Virus record (IMG/VR): IMGVR_UViG_3300046810_000338
Coordinates: 1-64,000 of that record
DNA from: a virus
Strand: one strand, 5' to 3'
DNA: 64,000 nucleotides
A program made the position numbers and the translations under genes. Below are positions 40,595-48,778 of the stretch, piece by piece. The first letter of the stretch is position 1, and every line of letters begins with the position of its first letter. The notes under the pieces were generated by a model. That model saw nothing but the letters and a program-made list of their open reading frames with translations. It was not told the DNA's origin and did not search any database.

Positions 40595-41734
40595 ATGTAC
40601 AACGATAAAGTTCGCAACTTTGAACTGTTGGTAAACAATCTCTGGGCAATCGTCAAGAACATTCGCAAGATCGCCACAACGTGGCCGATCAACGTGGCCA
40701 ACATCGAACAAGAGATACTGCATCCCAAGAACGACGACAAACTCTACATGAACTGGTTGCTGTTGCCTTACTCGGCGCTGGAACCACGGTTCATTGCAGG
40801 GTTGGTGTCGGTCAGTCTCAACCTCATTCCAGATCACCTCGTGCACCTGAACGAATCAGAGTTCCTCCATCGGAGTGGTGGGGTAATCCTCTCTCCGGCC
40901 GAACGACTGGAGATGGCTAAGCTCGATTTTAAACTCTTTCTGGATGACTTCGCGGCCGAGAAGTTTATCCTGGACGACGAGATTGAGTTCACCGGCGGGA
41001 TGTGGACTTACCTCAAAATCTGGGCAATGCGTTTTGTTGGCGCCGAGCATTTTCTTGAACAGGTCTTTGCCCTGAAAGTGATGCAGCCCGACGATGCTTT
41101 AAGGAACAACGATCTGCCAAGCGAAGCGGTGCGGGCAATCAACATTAACTTTGCTGCCGAAACGTTGCTCGATGCAGCGGGTGCCGACATCATCTCCAAA
41201 GAAATGGCGATTGCGCTGATTGAATCTGGCAGGGACCCGTACAGAACACGGCAGGAGGTTAGCAACCACACCTACGTCATGGCAAACGTTGCCAGGGGTT
41301 GGGGGAATGATCTAGGTCGGTACGAAGGCAGTTCCGATAGCAAAATCCTCGCACTGCCGATGGTTCGTACCTTGTTGATCGAACTCTTTGACGAGTCCTA
41401 TTATCAGGAAAATCAGCAAACCCTGCTGCGGTTGATCCACGACTGTCTGGTGGCGTTTGCTCTGCCTGTGCCTCATTGGGAGACGTTCGGCGGCCTCTCG
41501 GACGAGACCAGAACTCGCGCCATGTTGCTGGTTGAAGAACTGGGCTACGACACCGACTCCCATCGGTGGGGCTTCGGTGGTGCCGAGGTAACGCTGTTCA
41601 AACTGATGGCCGGTGACCCAATGGCTATTACTCGATTGAAAGCCTGCCGTAAATCAGCAGACTACCACTGCGAGCTTTACAACATCCTGACCATCTACAA
41701 TGAAGTAGCTCGTCTGGTTGGCCACGAGGCGTAA
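40595..41734 (+). CDS. Unknown 379-residue protein, paralogue of the previous gene
   Basis: The ATG at 40595 has GAGGAG eight bases upstream; an ATG 21 bases earlier sits within the hairpin tail. Helical. It shares the LxPRFIxxL and (Y/T)xxIWxxxFxxxxxxxxxxV blocks with the gene before it, as noted there. The TTTATG element between the two would allow the second copy to be transcribed separately. No function is recognised. Confidence 0.74.
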   Translation: MYNDKVRNFELLVNNLWAIVKNIRKIATTWPINVANIEQEILHPKNDDKLYMNWLLLPYSALEPRFIAGLVSVSLNLIPDHLVHLNESEFLHRSGGVILSPAERLEMAKLDFKLFLDDFAAEKFILDDEIEFTGGMWTYLKIWAMRFVGAEHFLEQVFALKVMQPDDALRNNDLPSEAVRAININFAAETLLDAAGADIISKEMAIALIESGRDPYRTRQEVSNHTYVMANVARGWGNDLGRYEGSSDSKILALPMVRTLLIELFDESYYQENQQTLLRLIHDCLVAFALPVPHWETFGGLSDETRTRAMLLVEELGYDTDSHRWGFGGAEVTLFKLMAGDPMAITRLKACRKSADYHCELYNILTIYNEVARLVGHEA

Positions 41735-41750
41735 ACCAACAGCATACAGC

Positions 41751-41776
41751 CACTCTCTCCCATGTGGGAGAGAGTG
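41751..41776. terminator. Convergent hairpin followed by TTATG and T-run
   Basis: CACTCTCTCCCA pairs with TGGGAGAGAGTG across a two-base loop. ACTTATG and then TTACTTTTTTG follow on the plus strand, although the genes beyond run on the minus strand, so the TATG/T-rich element here has no obvious downstream gene to serve. Confidence 0.7.
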
Positions 41777-41784
41777 ACTTATGT

Positions 41785-42063
41785 TTACCCATTACTTTTT
41801 TGTTCCACCACTTCTGGAGCGTAATACACTGCCATGACCACCTGACCGGCAGCGCCTGCATTAGCAAAGAAACCATGCACCTGGTCAACCCGATAGTCAA
41901 CACCCACATGCATGGTCATCTTGGCCTCAGAAGGCCCTGAGGCTGCGACCACGGCTTCTTTGAGCATGCCGGGCACTGCCTTGGAGGTAAACACTCGATA
42001 CACGTTCAGCGGCTTACTAGGCGCTCGGTTACGAACGTTAAAGTCTGGATGACATTCGCTCAT
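41785..42063 (-). CDS. Small unknown protein
   Basis: 92 residues, GGAGGG four bases upstream of the ATG, which overlaps the preceding stop (ATGA). Strand-helix mix with VYRVFTSKAVPGMLKEAVVAA and a hydrophobic strand QVVMAVYYAPEVV. No family is recognised. Last gene of a four-gene minus-strand set. Confidence 0.66.
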   Translation of the reverse strand: MSECHPDFNVRNRAPSKPLNVYRVFTSKAVPGMLKEAVVAASGPSEAKMTMHVGVDYRVDQVHGFFANAGAAGQVVMAVYYAPEVVEQKSNG

Positions 42064-42521
42064 TGTCCCTCCAGTGCCGACAGCATGGCATTGACGTGCA
42101 TGTAGGTGGCACCCAGCGATTCCAGACCAGCATTGTGGTGAATGCTGAAGAATGCAATCGTTGGATAGGACTTGGGCATCTCTGGCATCTCGCCTTCCTC
42201 AGGCTTGCCCCAGAATTGCTTGACGGCCTTACGAAAACCTGCCTGAGTGCGCAGCAGAAAGATGTTGCTACGCAGGTGTACGCAGTTGGGTCTTTCTGCT
42301 TTGGGTTTGGAGTCTGCCATTGCCTTTTTCAACCTCACCTTGATAGGCCACCCAGCATCCATCGATGGAGTGGCGACGACGATACCACGGGTAACTGAAT
42401 CGGGCGTGTAAAGAGCCAGTGCCTCTTCTTTACTTTTAGCCATGACCAGTTGTCGGATATGTCTTTCATTAACGGCCGTTAAGCCCGTGTGAACAAACGT
42501 GTACAGCCGACGCTTACCCAT
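42060..42521 (-). CDS. Unknown basic protein
   Basis: 153 residues from the ATG at 42521 (GTGG just upstream); a TTG five codons earlier is possible. Basic, with a helix-rich N-terminus (RHIRQLVMAKSKEEALALY) and several lysine-rich turns. The segment FVHTGLTAVNERHIRQLVMAKSKEEALALY suggests a small alpha/beta fold such as those found in DUF-type phage proteins, but no family is claimed. Confidence 0.66.
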   Translation of the reverse strand: MGKRRLYTFVHTGLTAVNERHIRQLVMAKSKEEALALYTPDSVTRGIVVATPSMDAGWPIKVRLKKAMADSKPKAERPNCVHLRSNIFLLRTQAGFRKAVKQFWGKPEEGEMPEMPKSYPTIAFFSIHHNAGLESLGATYMHVNAMLSALEGQ

Positions 42522-42675
42522 GGGTCCACCACTCAATGAATCGCCTCAGGAACGATTTAGGAGGCGCTCGTCGTTTAGTCTGAACATGCGTCAGTTTGGT
42601 AGGGCTGTAGCCTTTAGGCAAAGTTCTGGCCAAAGCAGCTTTGATTCTCTTTGGATCGTTTCGCGGGTCGGTCAT
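42514..42675 (-). CDS. Very small basic protein
   Basis: 53 residues (start MTDPRNDPKRIKAALART). It overlaps the next gene's start by eight bases, and TATGGAA stands about seven bases upstream of the ATG. Strongly basic with a KRRAPPKSFLRRFIEWW end. The open frame fills the gap between its two neighbours exactly, and codon use agrees with a real gene. Function unknown; nucleic-acid binding possible. Confidence 0.58.
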   Translation of the reverse strand: MTDPRNDPKRIKAALARTLPKGYSPTKLTHVQTKRRAPPKSFLRRFIEWWTHG

Positions 42676-42694
42676 GGGAGTTCCATATGCGTGT

Positions 42695-43189
42695 CTACTT
42701 AAAGACTATCTCATACCCGTTCTTTTTTAACCACGGACCCATCTCCACTGGCACTGCAATGTAGCACTCAATGGAGTGAGTGGTTTTCCATTCGGTAGTG
42801 ATGTTGTTGAATGGGTTGTTGTTCTTATACCAGCCGTCACGCGTGGTAGTCGGGATGGTGTACATCCACACTGTCTCAGCCTGGAGTCTCTTCAGAGTGA
42901 CTGCCTTTGGCGCCCCTCTGACTCCTGTGTCCAGTGTGATCTCCACAACGCCGTCACCGGTTCCGAAGCGCACGCTGTTGTGTTTCTTTTCAACCAGACT
43001 ACCAAAGCCTAGAAGGATTGCTTCCTGGGCCACGCTGGTGGCGTAGAGGAACTCGTTGGTTTCAAGCTTTCCATCCCAGGTGGTCAACTCCCCAGTGTAA
43101 TGGATGCCTGGCATGAGGGACCTGCCCTCGTTGTTAAACATTGAGCCGTGATACAGATACTTGGGCGGAGGAGGGAGTTGTTTGGGCAC
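42695..43189 (-). CDS. Possible ADP-ribosyltransferase-fold protein
   Basis: 164 residues from a GTG (weak ribosome binding site). KYLYHGS (about 10-16), then LMPGIHYTGELTTWDGK and EFLYATSVAQEAILLGFGS follow the order of ART-like and RNA 2-phosphotransferase-like folds: H-G/S near the start, then a YAT(S) strand and a helix, with a C-terminal glutamate-bearing strand (SIECYIAVPVE). If active it would transfer ADP-ribose from NAD to a host target. The match is by pattern and needs a structure prediction. First gene of the minus-strand set. Confidence 0.5.
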   Translation of the reverse strand: MPKQLPPPPKYLYHGSMFNNEGRSLMPGIHYTGELTTWDGKLETNEFLYATSVAQEAILLGFGSLVEKKHNSVRFGTGDGVVEITLDTGVRGAPKAVTLKRLQAETVWMYTIPTTTRDGWYKNNNPFNNITTEWKTTHSIECYIAVPVEMGPWLKKNGYEIVFK

Positions 43190-43219
43190 GGTTGTTTGCT
43201 CTGGGGAGGAGGTAACTAA

Positions 43220-43250
43220 GTTTTAGACCTAGATCATAAAATTGAAATGG
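43220..43250 (+). promoter_or_regulatory. Putative phage early/middle promoter motif
   Basis: GTTTTAGACCTAGATCATAA then AATTGAAATGG. A strong copy, 25-50 bases before the 123-residue gene. On the minus strand the same DNA reads TTTTATGATC, so a TATG element for the divergent genes overlaps it. Confidence 0.65.
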
Positions 43251-43271
43251 ATTAGATTAAGGTCGCCAACA

Positions 43272-43643
43272 ATGACACCTCTACAGCTACAAGTATTCCA
43301 TACAGACAAAGTTATCATCCACATCGATCACCACCCATTGGTAATCATTCCAAAGTATCCCTATACCAACCCACTCAAAAGAAATGCGAAGATGGTTAAG
43401 TTTATCAAGAGGATGGATACATGGCTCTGTCCCACGTCGGCATGGTTCCTTGAGAGCTTTGACAAAATGGGGCTGCCTGCACCGACTTGGAAAATGTTCG
43501 ACGGGCAGTTTAGGCTCATTGATAAACTCAATGAGTCTCTCTACATTGGAGAGGTCCACAGAACCATTGCCACGTTAACCACCTACGAGATAAAAGAGAT
43601 ATTCGGAAAAATCGATTCTCGCCTTAGAAGGGTGGACGATTGA
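43272..43643 (+). CDS. Small unknown protein directly after a promoter motif
   Basis: 123 residues from the ATG at 43272 (AAGG upstream). Strand-rich N-terminus with HIDHHPLVIIPKYP, a basic middle (NPLKRNAKMVKFIKRMD) and helices. No family is recognised. It forms a single-gene unit ended by a TTC-loop hairpin. Confidence 0.68.
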   Translation: MTPLQLQVFHTDKVIIHIDHHPLVIIPKYPYTNPLKRNAKMVKFIKRMDTWLCPTSAWFLESFDKMGLPAPTWKMFDGQFRLIDKLNESLYIGEVHRTIATLTTYEIKEIFGKIDSRLRRVDD

Positions 43644-43672
43644 ACCCTTCTGTTTACCTCGCGCGAATAAAT

Positions 43673-43695
43673 ATAGCCTTCGGCTATCTTTTCTT
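43673..43695 (+). terminator. Intrinsic terminator
   Basis: ATAGCC (43673-43678) pairs with GGCTAT (43682-43687), followed by CTTTTCTTT. A classical short hairpin plus T-rich tail ending the single-gene unit. Confidence 0.7.
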
Positions 43696-44014
43696 TCAAT
43701 CCAGCCCGATCGGTACTCCTAGCGTAGTCCCTCAGGGGGCGTAGCGCTCTCTACTCGTATCCGCTCACTTCGTTCCCTACTACTCCTAGCTAGTGCTACT
43801 ACGCCAATTAACTCTTTATAACCTGGCGGAGACCAGTTGAGTTTAAATACATTGTTCTTTGGATGATTGTTGGCTAAGTTACCAAGACGATCGGATTCTT
43901 AGGGAATCCTCTCTTAGCACTACCCTTTTCCAAGCAGAGGGATTTTTAGGGAAAGAGAAGCCTTGGCCCTTACACAGTTAGTTAGTGCGCGCGCCGTGGC
44001 GCCGTAAGTAACCA
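43696..44014. other. Non-coding stretch with long-range pairing
   Basis: No supported gene. GGCGTAG (43738-43744) can pair with CTACGCC (43799-43805), enclosing a CT-rich 54-base loop region. Further on, GCGCGCGCCGTGGCGCC (43987-44003) can fold on itself. The stretch ends at a promoter motif. It could hold a small RNA; I see no tRNA. Confidence 0.35.
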
Positions 44015-44043
44015 GATTTCAAAACTAAAGTATACAAGTGAGT
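44015..44043 (+). promoter_or_regulatory. Putative phage early/middle promoter motif (diverged)
   Basis: GATTTCAAAACTAAAGTAT then ACAAGTGAGTT. It shares AAAACTAAA with the copy at 30323 and TCCAAGTGAG-like flank with the copy at 12999. It lies about 120 bases before the 529-residue gene. Confidence 0.5.
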
Positions 44044-44164
44044 TACATGCCTTATGTAACGCTCTGTGAATGCTTCTGTGGGATCTTCTCCCGGCAAGCA
44101 CACCAATCCTCAGTATTTGACTAGTGAGGCTACAAAGCGCTCACAGTCGGTTTAGGAGATGTAC

Positions 44165-45754
44165 ATGACTAACGAAGTTTCCATCTTTTCCATCAGTTCC
44201 GATCTAGGCATTACTCTGGTCAACACCAGACTCAAACGGGTTGACCATTTCGATCAAGCCGTTATTGAAAAATTGCCAGCTAATCTTTACTGGGTTGGCA
44301 CCGACGCCCTGGGGCTTTCTCCAGAAGCGTTGGAAAGCTACTCGATGAGCACGCTATATCAACCGGGCCTGAAGCTCCTGACGAAGGACCAAGTCTTCAG
44401 TTCGGTCATGATCGAAGAAAGGCTATCTGTTTTCGGCATTCACCAGACCGAAGGGTGGAGCATTTACAGTTACAGGACCATGATGGCAGCAGACCGATAT
44501 GAGGTGCGTAACCGACCGCTGTATCTGCTTCGCTTGGTCACCAACGTCCTGTGGAGCGAGTTCTTTCGTATCAACAAATCGATCACCAACCAGATACTGT
44601 GCCTGCCTGCCGCACTGGCTCAGGACAGTGACATTGATGTCAAAACCTTTGTTGAAATCGCTATCGATTTCTTTTCCAAGCAGGCTGATCCTACTCAGTG
44701 GATTACCATGTTGCCGGCGGTGATTGACATTCTTGAAGGTCGGGACCCTCAACCTGGTAAGCTGGCGGTCACAGAAGAACCTATCGAGTATGTTCCAACG
44801 GGTCAGGCTCAAGCCAAACCTACCTTCCTGGATCTGATGCAGAATCGCAGTGGCGTGACTTCGATTAACATTGCCGACCTGCCACTGGTCAATAACGTTG
44901 CGGGCATGCCACAAAGAATCTCTGGGCTGGTACCGGTGGACCTGCGCAAGATGTTTCCAGACGACCTGGTAATCAACAGCGCTGGTCAGGTATTCGTCAG
45001 TTCGGGCATCGACCTCGTCGCCTTGCAAGAGGAAGTCAATTCCTGGGACCTGCCAGGCTTCGATGGTCCAGGTTGGTTCGATGCTGGCCGGGCTTATCTG
45101 GCCGTTCGTGACCACATCGGGGTTGATCAAAACGATATCAATAACTTGGTAGAGTACGCAGCCTTGCAGGGTTGGGTTAAAGACAAGGACTATGACCCTG
45201 ACCAACAAGTGACCTACGCGGTACCGATTCAATTGGTTGACCCACTGGCAGTGTTCTTTGAAGAACACATTTGGTTCAAGCTGCGTGAATCGACTGAGCT
45301 TGACCATGAAGTCGGTGATGATCATTCGGCGCAATACCGGTACTACTACGGGTTGACCAAACTGGGTATCGATCCAGCGTCTCCAGAAGCGGTGTCTGTT
45401 GAAACCGCTCTGAAGCTGGGTAATACCTGTACCACCGTTGAAAGCCTGCCCAAATACTTCCCGATCCATTTGGGTAAGATGGCAGCGCTGGGCAAACAGG
45501 TGGAAGAAAGTGATCAAGGCAAATCGCATGACTTCCTGGGTTGGTGGGCAAACATCATGGAAGAACCTGCCACTAGCAACAATGTTCAAGAGTTGATGAC
45601 CGAAGTTGCGGCTGTCTTGAAAGACAAGCAACTTGCTTCGGAGATGTTCGAGGCCATCAAAGCAGTTGTTGAAACCCTGACACCTGCAACTGCCCAAGCC
45701 TACTTGCGGATCACCCTGCTTGGCCTCACTGGCGAAGCACCGGTCCAGGAATAA
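44165..45754 (+). CDS. Large unknown protein (529 residues)
   Basis: AGGAG stands six bases before the ATG at 44165; an in-frame ATG two codons earlier abuts the same site and is less likely. The N-terminal 180 residues are mostly helical, a linker at about 200-215 (PIEYVPTGQAQAKP) follows, then a second large domain and a helical end. Hydrophobic residues are evenly spread, with no membrane segment. No enzyme motif is visible. It shares its promoter subtype with the 573-residue gene at 30386, and the two may be expressed together. Confidence 0.77.
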   Translation: MTNEVSIFSISSDLGITLVNTRLKRVDHFDQAVIEKLPANLYWVGTDALGLSPEALESYSMSTLYQPGLKLLTKDQVFSSVMIEERLSVFGIHQTEGWSIYSYRTMMAADRYEVRNRPLYLLRLVTNVLWSEFFRINKSITNQILCLPAALAQDSDIDVKTFVEIAIDFFSKQADPTQWITMLPAVIDILEGRDPQPGKLAVTEEPIEYVPTGQAQAKPTFLDLMQNRSGVTSINIADLPLVNNVAGMPQRISGLVPVDLRKMFPDDLVINSAGQVFVSSGIDLVALQEEVNSWDLPGFDGPGWFDAGRAYLAVRDHIGVDQNDINNLVEYAALQGWVKDKDYDPDQQVTYAVPIQLVDPLAVFFEEHIWFKLRESTELDHEVGDDHSAQYRYYYGLTKLGIDPASPEAVSVETALKLGNTCTTVESLPKYFPIHLGKMAALGKQVEESDQGKSHDFLGWWANIMEEPATSNNVQELMTEVAAVLKDKQLASEMFEAIKAVVETLTPATAQAYLRITLLGLTGEAPVQE

Positions 45755-45763
45755 CAACCCTCG

Positions 45764-45799
45764 CCTAGTCACTACCTTTTCGGGCAGTGACTAGGTTTT
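45764..45799 (+). terminator. Hairpin with T-run
   Basis: CCTAGTCACT (45764-45773) pairs with AGTGACTAGG (45786-45795), then TTTTAA. No TATG element follows. Confidence 0.68.
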
Positions 45800-45816
45800 A
45801 ATCGAAAGGACAACAC

Positions 45817-46608
45817 ATGCACTCTTTAGTAACTATCCTGGCCCCTGCTGGTTGGGACAAAATGGTACGCCCAGAAGAAGTTGAACTGAGCATTCGTTTT
45901 AACCCGAGGTCTCCTCAAACCGTGACACTTGAGCCATTGTTCGGTTACGTCTCTGACGACCCTCGCCCATCGCTGCCATCCACCCCAAGCGTTCCTTTGG
46001 CAATGGACCTGCATGTACTGGTTACGCATGTCGAAGAGAAAATCTTCATGTTCACCGCCCCTCTTTACGAGCAGGCTCAACGTGAGCGCCGTGCTACTCA
46101 GAACATCTACGTACCCAAGGGGTATGGTCAATACCTCCATGCCAGGCTTCGCGCACAGAACTTCGTCTACGGAAAAGTACCCACCTTCGTCACTCCAACC
46201 ATGACGTTGTTGGATTACATTATCCAAGACTCGTTTTACAGCCGGATCAAACCAGACTGGTTGTTTAACCCGCTGCTGTCGTTAGAGGAGCTCAAACAAA
46301 AACTGGGCTTTCTGCCAGAACCGGTGGCGCCCAATGCTGAACCCTCGGCTGGGCCAGACGCTCGGCGGGCTACCGACGAAGCAGCGAAGCATGGAAGTAA
46401 CCATGGTTGGGAACGCATGGCTGCCAGAATGGAAGAGCGGCTTAACCAGAGTGCCAACGAACAGCCTCGTAGCCGCCGGCACCATCCGGGCGAAGAGAGC
46501 ATTCCTGTAAACTGGTACGCGATTGCTACCGACCAATTCCCCGTCATGGACTGCCGTGAGTTCCTCGACATGCCCATCGGCACTCTGGCCATTTACGGCT
46601 GCTTCTAA
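45817..46608 (+). CDS. Unknown 263-residue protein
   Basis: AAAGGA lies seven bases before the ATG. N-terminal part strand-rich (VELSIRFNPRSPQTVTLEPLF), then helices, then a long polar linker with R/E-rich sequence (about 168-230, ending RSRRHHPGEES), and a short C-terminal domain (VNWYAIATDQFPVMDCREFL). Domains joined by such a linker suggest an adaptor, but no family is recognised. Confidence 0.7.
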   Translation: MHSLVTILAPAGWDKMVRPEEVELSIRFNPRSPQTVTLEPLFGYVSDDPRPSLPSTPSVPLAMDLHVLVTHVEEKIFMFTAPLYEQAQRERRATQNIYVPKGYGQYLHARLRAQNFVYGKVPTFVTPTMTLLDYIIQDSFYSRIKPDWLFNPLLSLEELKQKLGFLPEPVAPNAEPSAGPDARRATDEAAKHGSNHGWERMAARMEERLNQSANEQPRSRRHHPGEESIPVNWYAIATDQFPVMDCREFLDMPIGTLAIYGCF

Positions 46609-46622
46609 GAGACACTGCATCG

Positions 46623-46801
46623 TGCACCCTAACACTTCCAAACTCAAACCCACCCCGCAGGCTAAAGACTTCGACAAGCTCTTTGACGAGGTTTTCACCA
46701 GCGGCATAAACCAGCCTGGCCCAAGGACCAGGCCGGTAAAAGTCACAGCAAGCCACCCACGATCGACTGGATGTGGTCCAAGTGTGACAAAGGGTCGCTG
46801 A
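46623..46801 (+). CDS. Doubtful small gene overlapping a convergent gene
   Basis: 59 residues from a GTG (VHPNTSKLKPTPQAKDF). The first 30 codons look genuine (helix KDFDKLFDEVFTSGI). The second half runs through a hairpin and 59 bases of the convergent virion gene and looks like a shadow of it. The ribosome binding site is poor. Either a short real protein with a read-through tail or a gene remnant. Confidence 0.3.
46714..46733 (-). terminator. Hairpin ending the minus-strand virion gene
   Basis: GCCTGG pairs with CCAGGC around an eight-base loop. Read on the minus strand it is followed by TGGTTTATGCC, the usual TATG element beyond hairpins. Confidence 0.55.
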
Positions 46802-47567
46802 GGATAGCGACTTTCTGCCACTTGTTCATTTGCTCCTCGTACAGCTCGTTGGCGTCAGAGTATCCGTCCACCACTGAACGGAACGTACCCAGACTCATAC
46901 CGCCAGAGATCTGTGCCTCGTCCATCGAGATGTTGATGTTGTTGTAGATATACGCTTTGACCGCGTATTCAACCAACTTCTTGAAGTGCTTCCATGCAGA
47001 TGCAGGAATGTGCGACAAGGTGTTGTTGTTCTCCAGCTGGCAGTCAAGATACAGCGTCCCTGCAAGACGAAGCGGCGAACGGATGAGGAGAGTGTTATCG
47101 CCAATGAGCTGAATGTTGGCATCGCTCATCAATGGCATTTGGGCGCGGGACAATTGGTTGGCCCGTAAGGCGTCAATCAATCCGCTACCATAGCCACCAC
47201 TTTGCATGGACACACTGCCCCCCAGTGCACCTGTAGGCGTACCGGTTACCATGGCATACACCGCGGTAATCGATCGCCCATCAGTGCGGTCTTTGGGAAT
47301 CTGAACAACCAGGCTCCAGTCTGGTTGTTGTTCCTGAATCAACCCGAACAAGGGAATCAGTTCCCGCTGTCCGCTAATCAAATTCATCCCAGGGATAACT
47401 CGCCCTTCGATGACTTTGTCGCGGATAACATGGTCGATACTGACCACGGGAGCATGGCGTCTTCCCCATGTCTCTTGACGGATAAGGTCGTTCAAAAATG
47501 CCTCTCGCAAGATCGGCATTGGAATGACGTGCTTCAATTCATTGAGTGCGTGCTGAATAGCATTCAT
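46743..47567 (-). CDS. Probable virion protein (late strand)
   Basis: 274 residues, GGGA about eight bases upstream of the ATG. An N-terminal helix (NAIQHALNELKHVIP) precedes a mixed body with glycine-rich turns (TPTGALGGSVSMQSGGYGSG) and a C-terminal helical region. The gene stands alone on the minus strand, facing PhuZ, and carries the same strand bias as the structural genes. No family is recognised; a head or tail component is inferred from orientation only. Confidence 0.65.
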   Translation of the reverse strand: MNAIQHALNELKHVIPMPILREAFLNDLIRQETWGRRHAPVVSIDHVIRDKVIEGRVIPGMNLISGQRELIPLFGLIQEQQPDWSLVVQIPKDRTDGRSITAVYAMVTGTPTGALGGSVSMQSGGYGSGLIDALRANQLSRAQMPLMSDANIQLIGDNTLLIRSPLRLAGTLYLDCQLENNNTLSHIPASAWKHFKKLVEYAVKAYIYNNINISMDEAQISGGMSLGTFRSVVDGYSDANELYEEQMNKWQKVAILSDPLSHLDHIQSIVGGLL

Positions 47568-47666
47568 GTTTAATTCCCATTAGCTGACACATGCTTTGAC
47601 CACAACATGTCGATCAATAGCATGTCGGTATTGCAATACCCAATTTTTGAATGGAGTAAAGTCGGT

Positions 47667-48707
47667 ATGAGTAACAAAGTAAACATCGTTGCTTGCGGTG
47701 GCTTCGGTCAAAACATCATGATCCTTTTCTCGGAGCGTGAAGTCTTCAGACAGCTGCACGAACATCTGAACCTCATCGCCCTCGACACCAGTCCTTCTAA
47801 CCTGAAGCGCTTTGCTGGCAAGCCGATCGACGACGTCGTCACCAAGATCCTGGTCCCCAACGTTAACGGCTCCGGTAAATACCGGGCCGAGAACTACGAA
47901 CAGATCGTTTCCATGACCACCGAACTCGTCAACAGCGACCAGCTGTCCGAGGGCCTGACTATCCTCATCTCGTCGGGGTCCGGTGGTTCGGGTGCAGTAA
48001 CGGCTTCCGAGCTGCAACAGCTTCTGGGCGATCGCGGGCGTCCTGTGTTGGCCATGATGCTGGGCACTGACGAAGATGCGACGGCGGTGGAAAACACTCT
48101 CAAGTCCGTCAAGACCTTGCAACACAAGGCTGGCCAGGGCAAGAAGAACTTCACCTTGTTCTATGGCAGCAACCGCTTCCCAGACCCGAAAGACGAAAAG
48201 AAAACGGTCATCGACGAAGTCAAGGCCGATACGCTGTTCGTCACCAACCTGGAAGACCTGGTCATGGTTGGCCATCCAACCAACGAAGATCTGGACAGCA
48301 AGGACATCTACAACTGGCTGAACTTTCCGATCAAACAAACCGAGCCAGGCACCGTTCGTTTCCTGTCCCTGACCAGCCGCCGCGAGAGCGAAGATTTCCC
48401 GACCACCGGCGAAGCTCCAATCACTGCACTGTCCCTGCTGTCCAAGCGCGGTATCACTCCCCAGTTCCCAGAAGGTGCTGGTTGGACAACTCGCGGCTAT
48501 GTGACCGAAGGCCTGGCGTTCGTTGACGACGTGGTCGAAGTTCAGTACCAGCTCTTCGCCGGCAAATCGGCTAAGCTGACCAACCAGCTGGAACAAACCC
48601 TGAAGACCTTCGCCGGCATTCAGGAAAAGCAAGCCGAAGCTGCGGCGGGCGACAAGCTCAAGACGTCTGAAAAGGACAAAGTGTCCGACAGCGGTACGTT
48701 CCTGTAA
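47667..48707 (+). CDS. phuZ: Tubulin/FtsZ-like cytoskeletal GTPase (PhuZ)
   Basis: Forms GTP-dependent filaments that centre and rotate the phage nucleus and carry capsids in nucleus-forming phages. The 346-residue protein has the tubulin order of motifs: T1 loop ACGGFGQNI (9-17), an aspartate strand-end IALDTSPSN (37-45), the signature T4 loop ISSGSGGSGAVTASE (101-115), a E.ATAVENTLKSVKTL helix (136-151), and EDLDSKDIYNWLNF (207-220), aligning with the LDVHDVANWVRF T7/catalytic segment of phiKZ PhuZ (acidic residues D210, D213). The C-terminal tail is charged. The T4 loop (GSGGSGA) differs from the usual GGGSGS. The ATG at 47667 has GGAG ten bases upstream. Codons are highly biased, pointing to strong expression. 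Confidence 0.87.
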   Translation: MSNKVNIVACGGFGQNIMILFSEREVFRQLHEHLNLIALDTSPSNLKRFAGKPIDDVVTKILVPNVNGSGKYRAENYEQIVSMTTELVNSDQLSEGLTILISSGSGGSGAVTASELQQLLGDRGRPVLAMMLGTDEDATAVENTLKSVKTLQHKAGQGKKNFTLFYGSNRFPDPKDEKKTVIDEVKADTLFVTNLEDLVMVGHPTNEDLDSKDIYNWLNFPIKQTEPGTVRFLSLTSRRESEDFPTTGEAPITALSLLSKRGITPQFPEGAGWTTRGYVTEGLAFVDDVVEVQYQLFAGKSAKLTNQLEQTLKTFAGIQEKQAEAAAGDKLKTSEKDKVSDSGTFL

Positions 48708-48717
48708 GTAACAGATC

Positions 48718-48746
48718 GGTCACCGGGGAAACCCGGTGACCTTTTT
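48718..48746 (+). terminator. Intrinsic terminator after phuZ
   Basis: GGTCACCGGG (48718-48727) and its complement (48732-48741) close a GAAA tetraloop, followed by TTTTT. TTTATTTTTTTG and a ribosome binding site come 12 bases later, as in other hairpin-leader elements but without TATG. Confidence 0.8.
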
Positions 48747-48778
48747 ACTCACTGCTTTATTTTTTTGTTGGAGCAGAC

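Noticed and set aside
44423-45772. 449-residue minus-strand frame opposite the 529-residue gene
   Set aside because: The plus-strand gene has promoter motif, ribosome binding site and terminator; the antisense frame has none of these.
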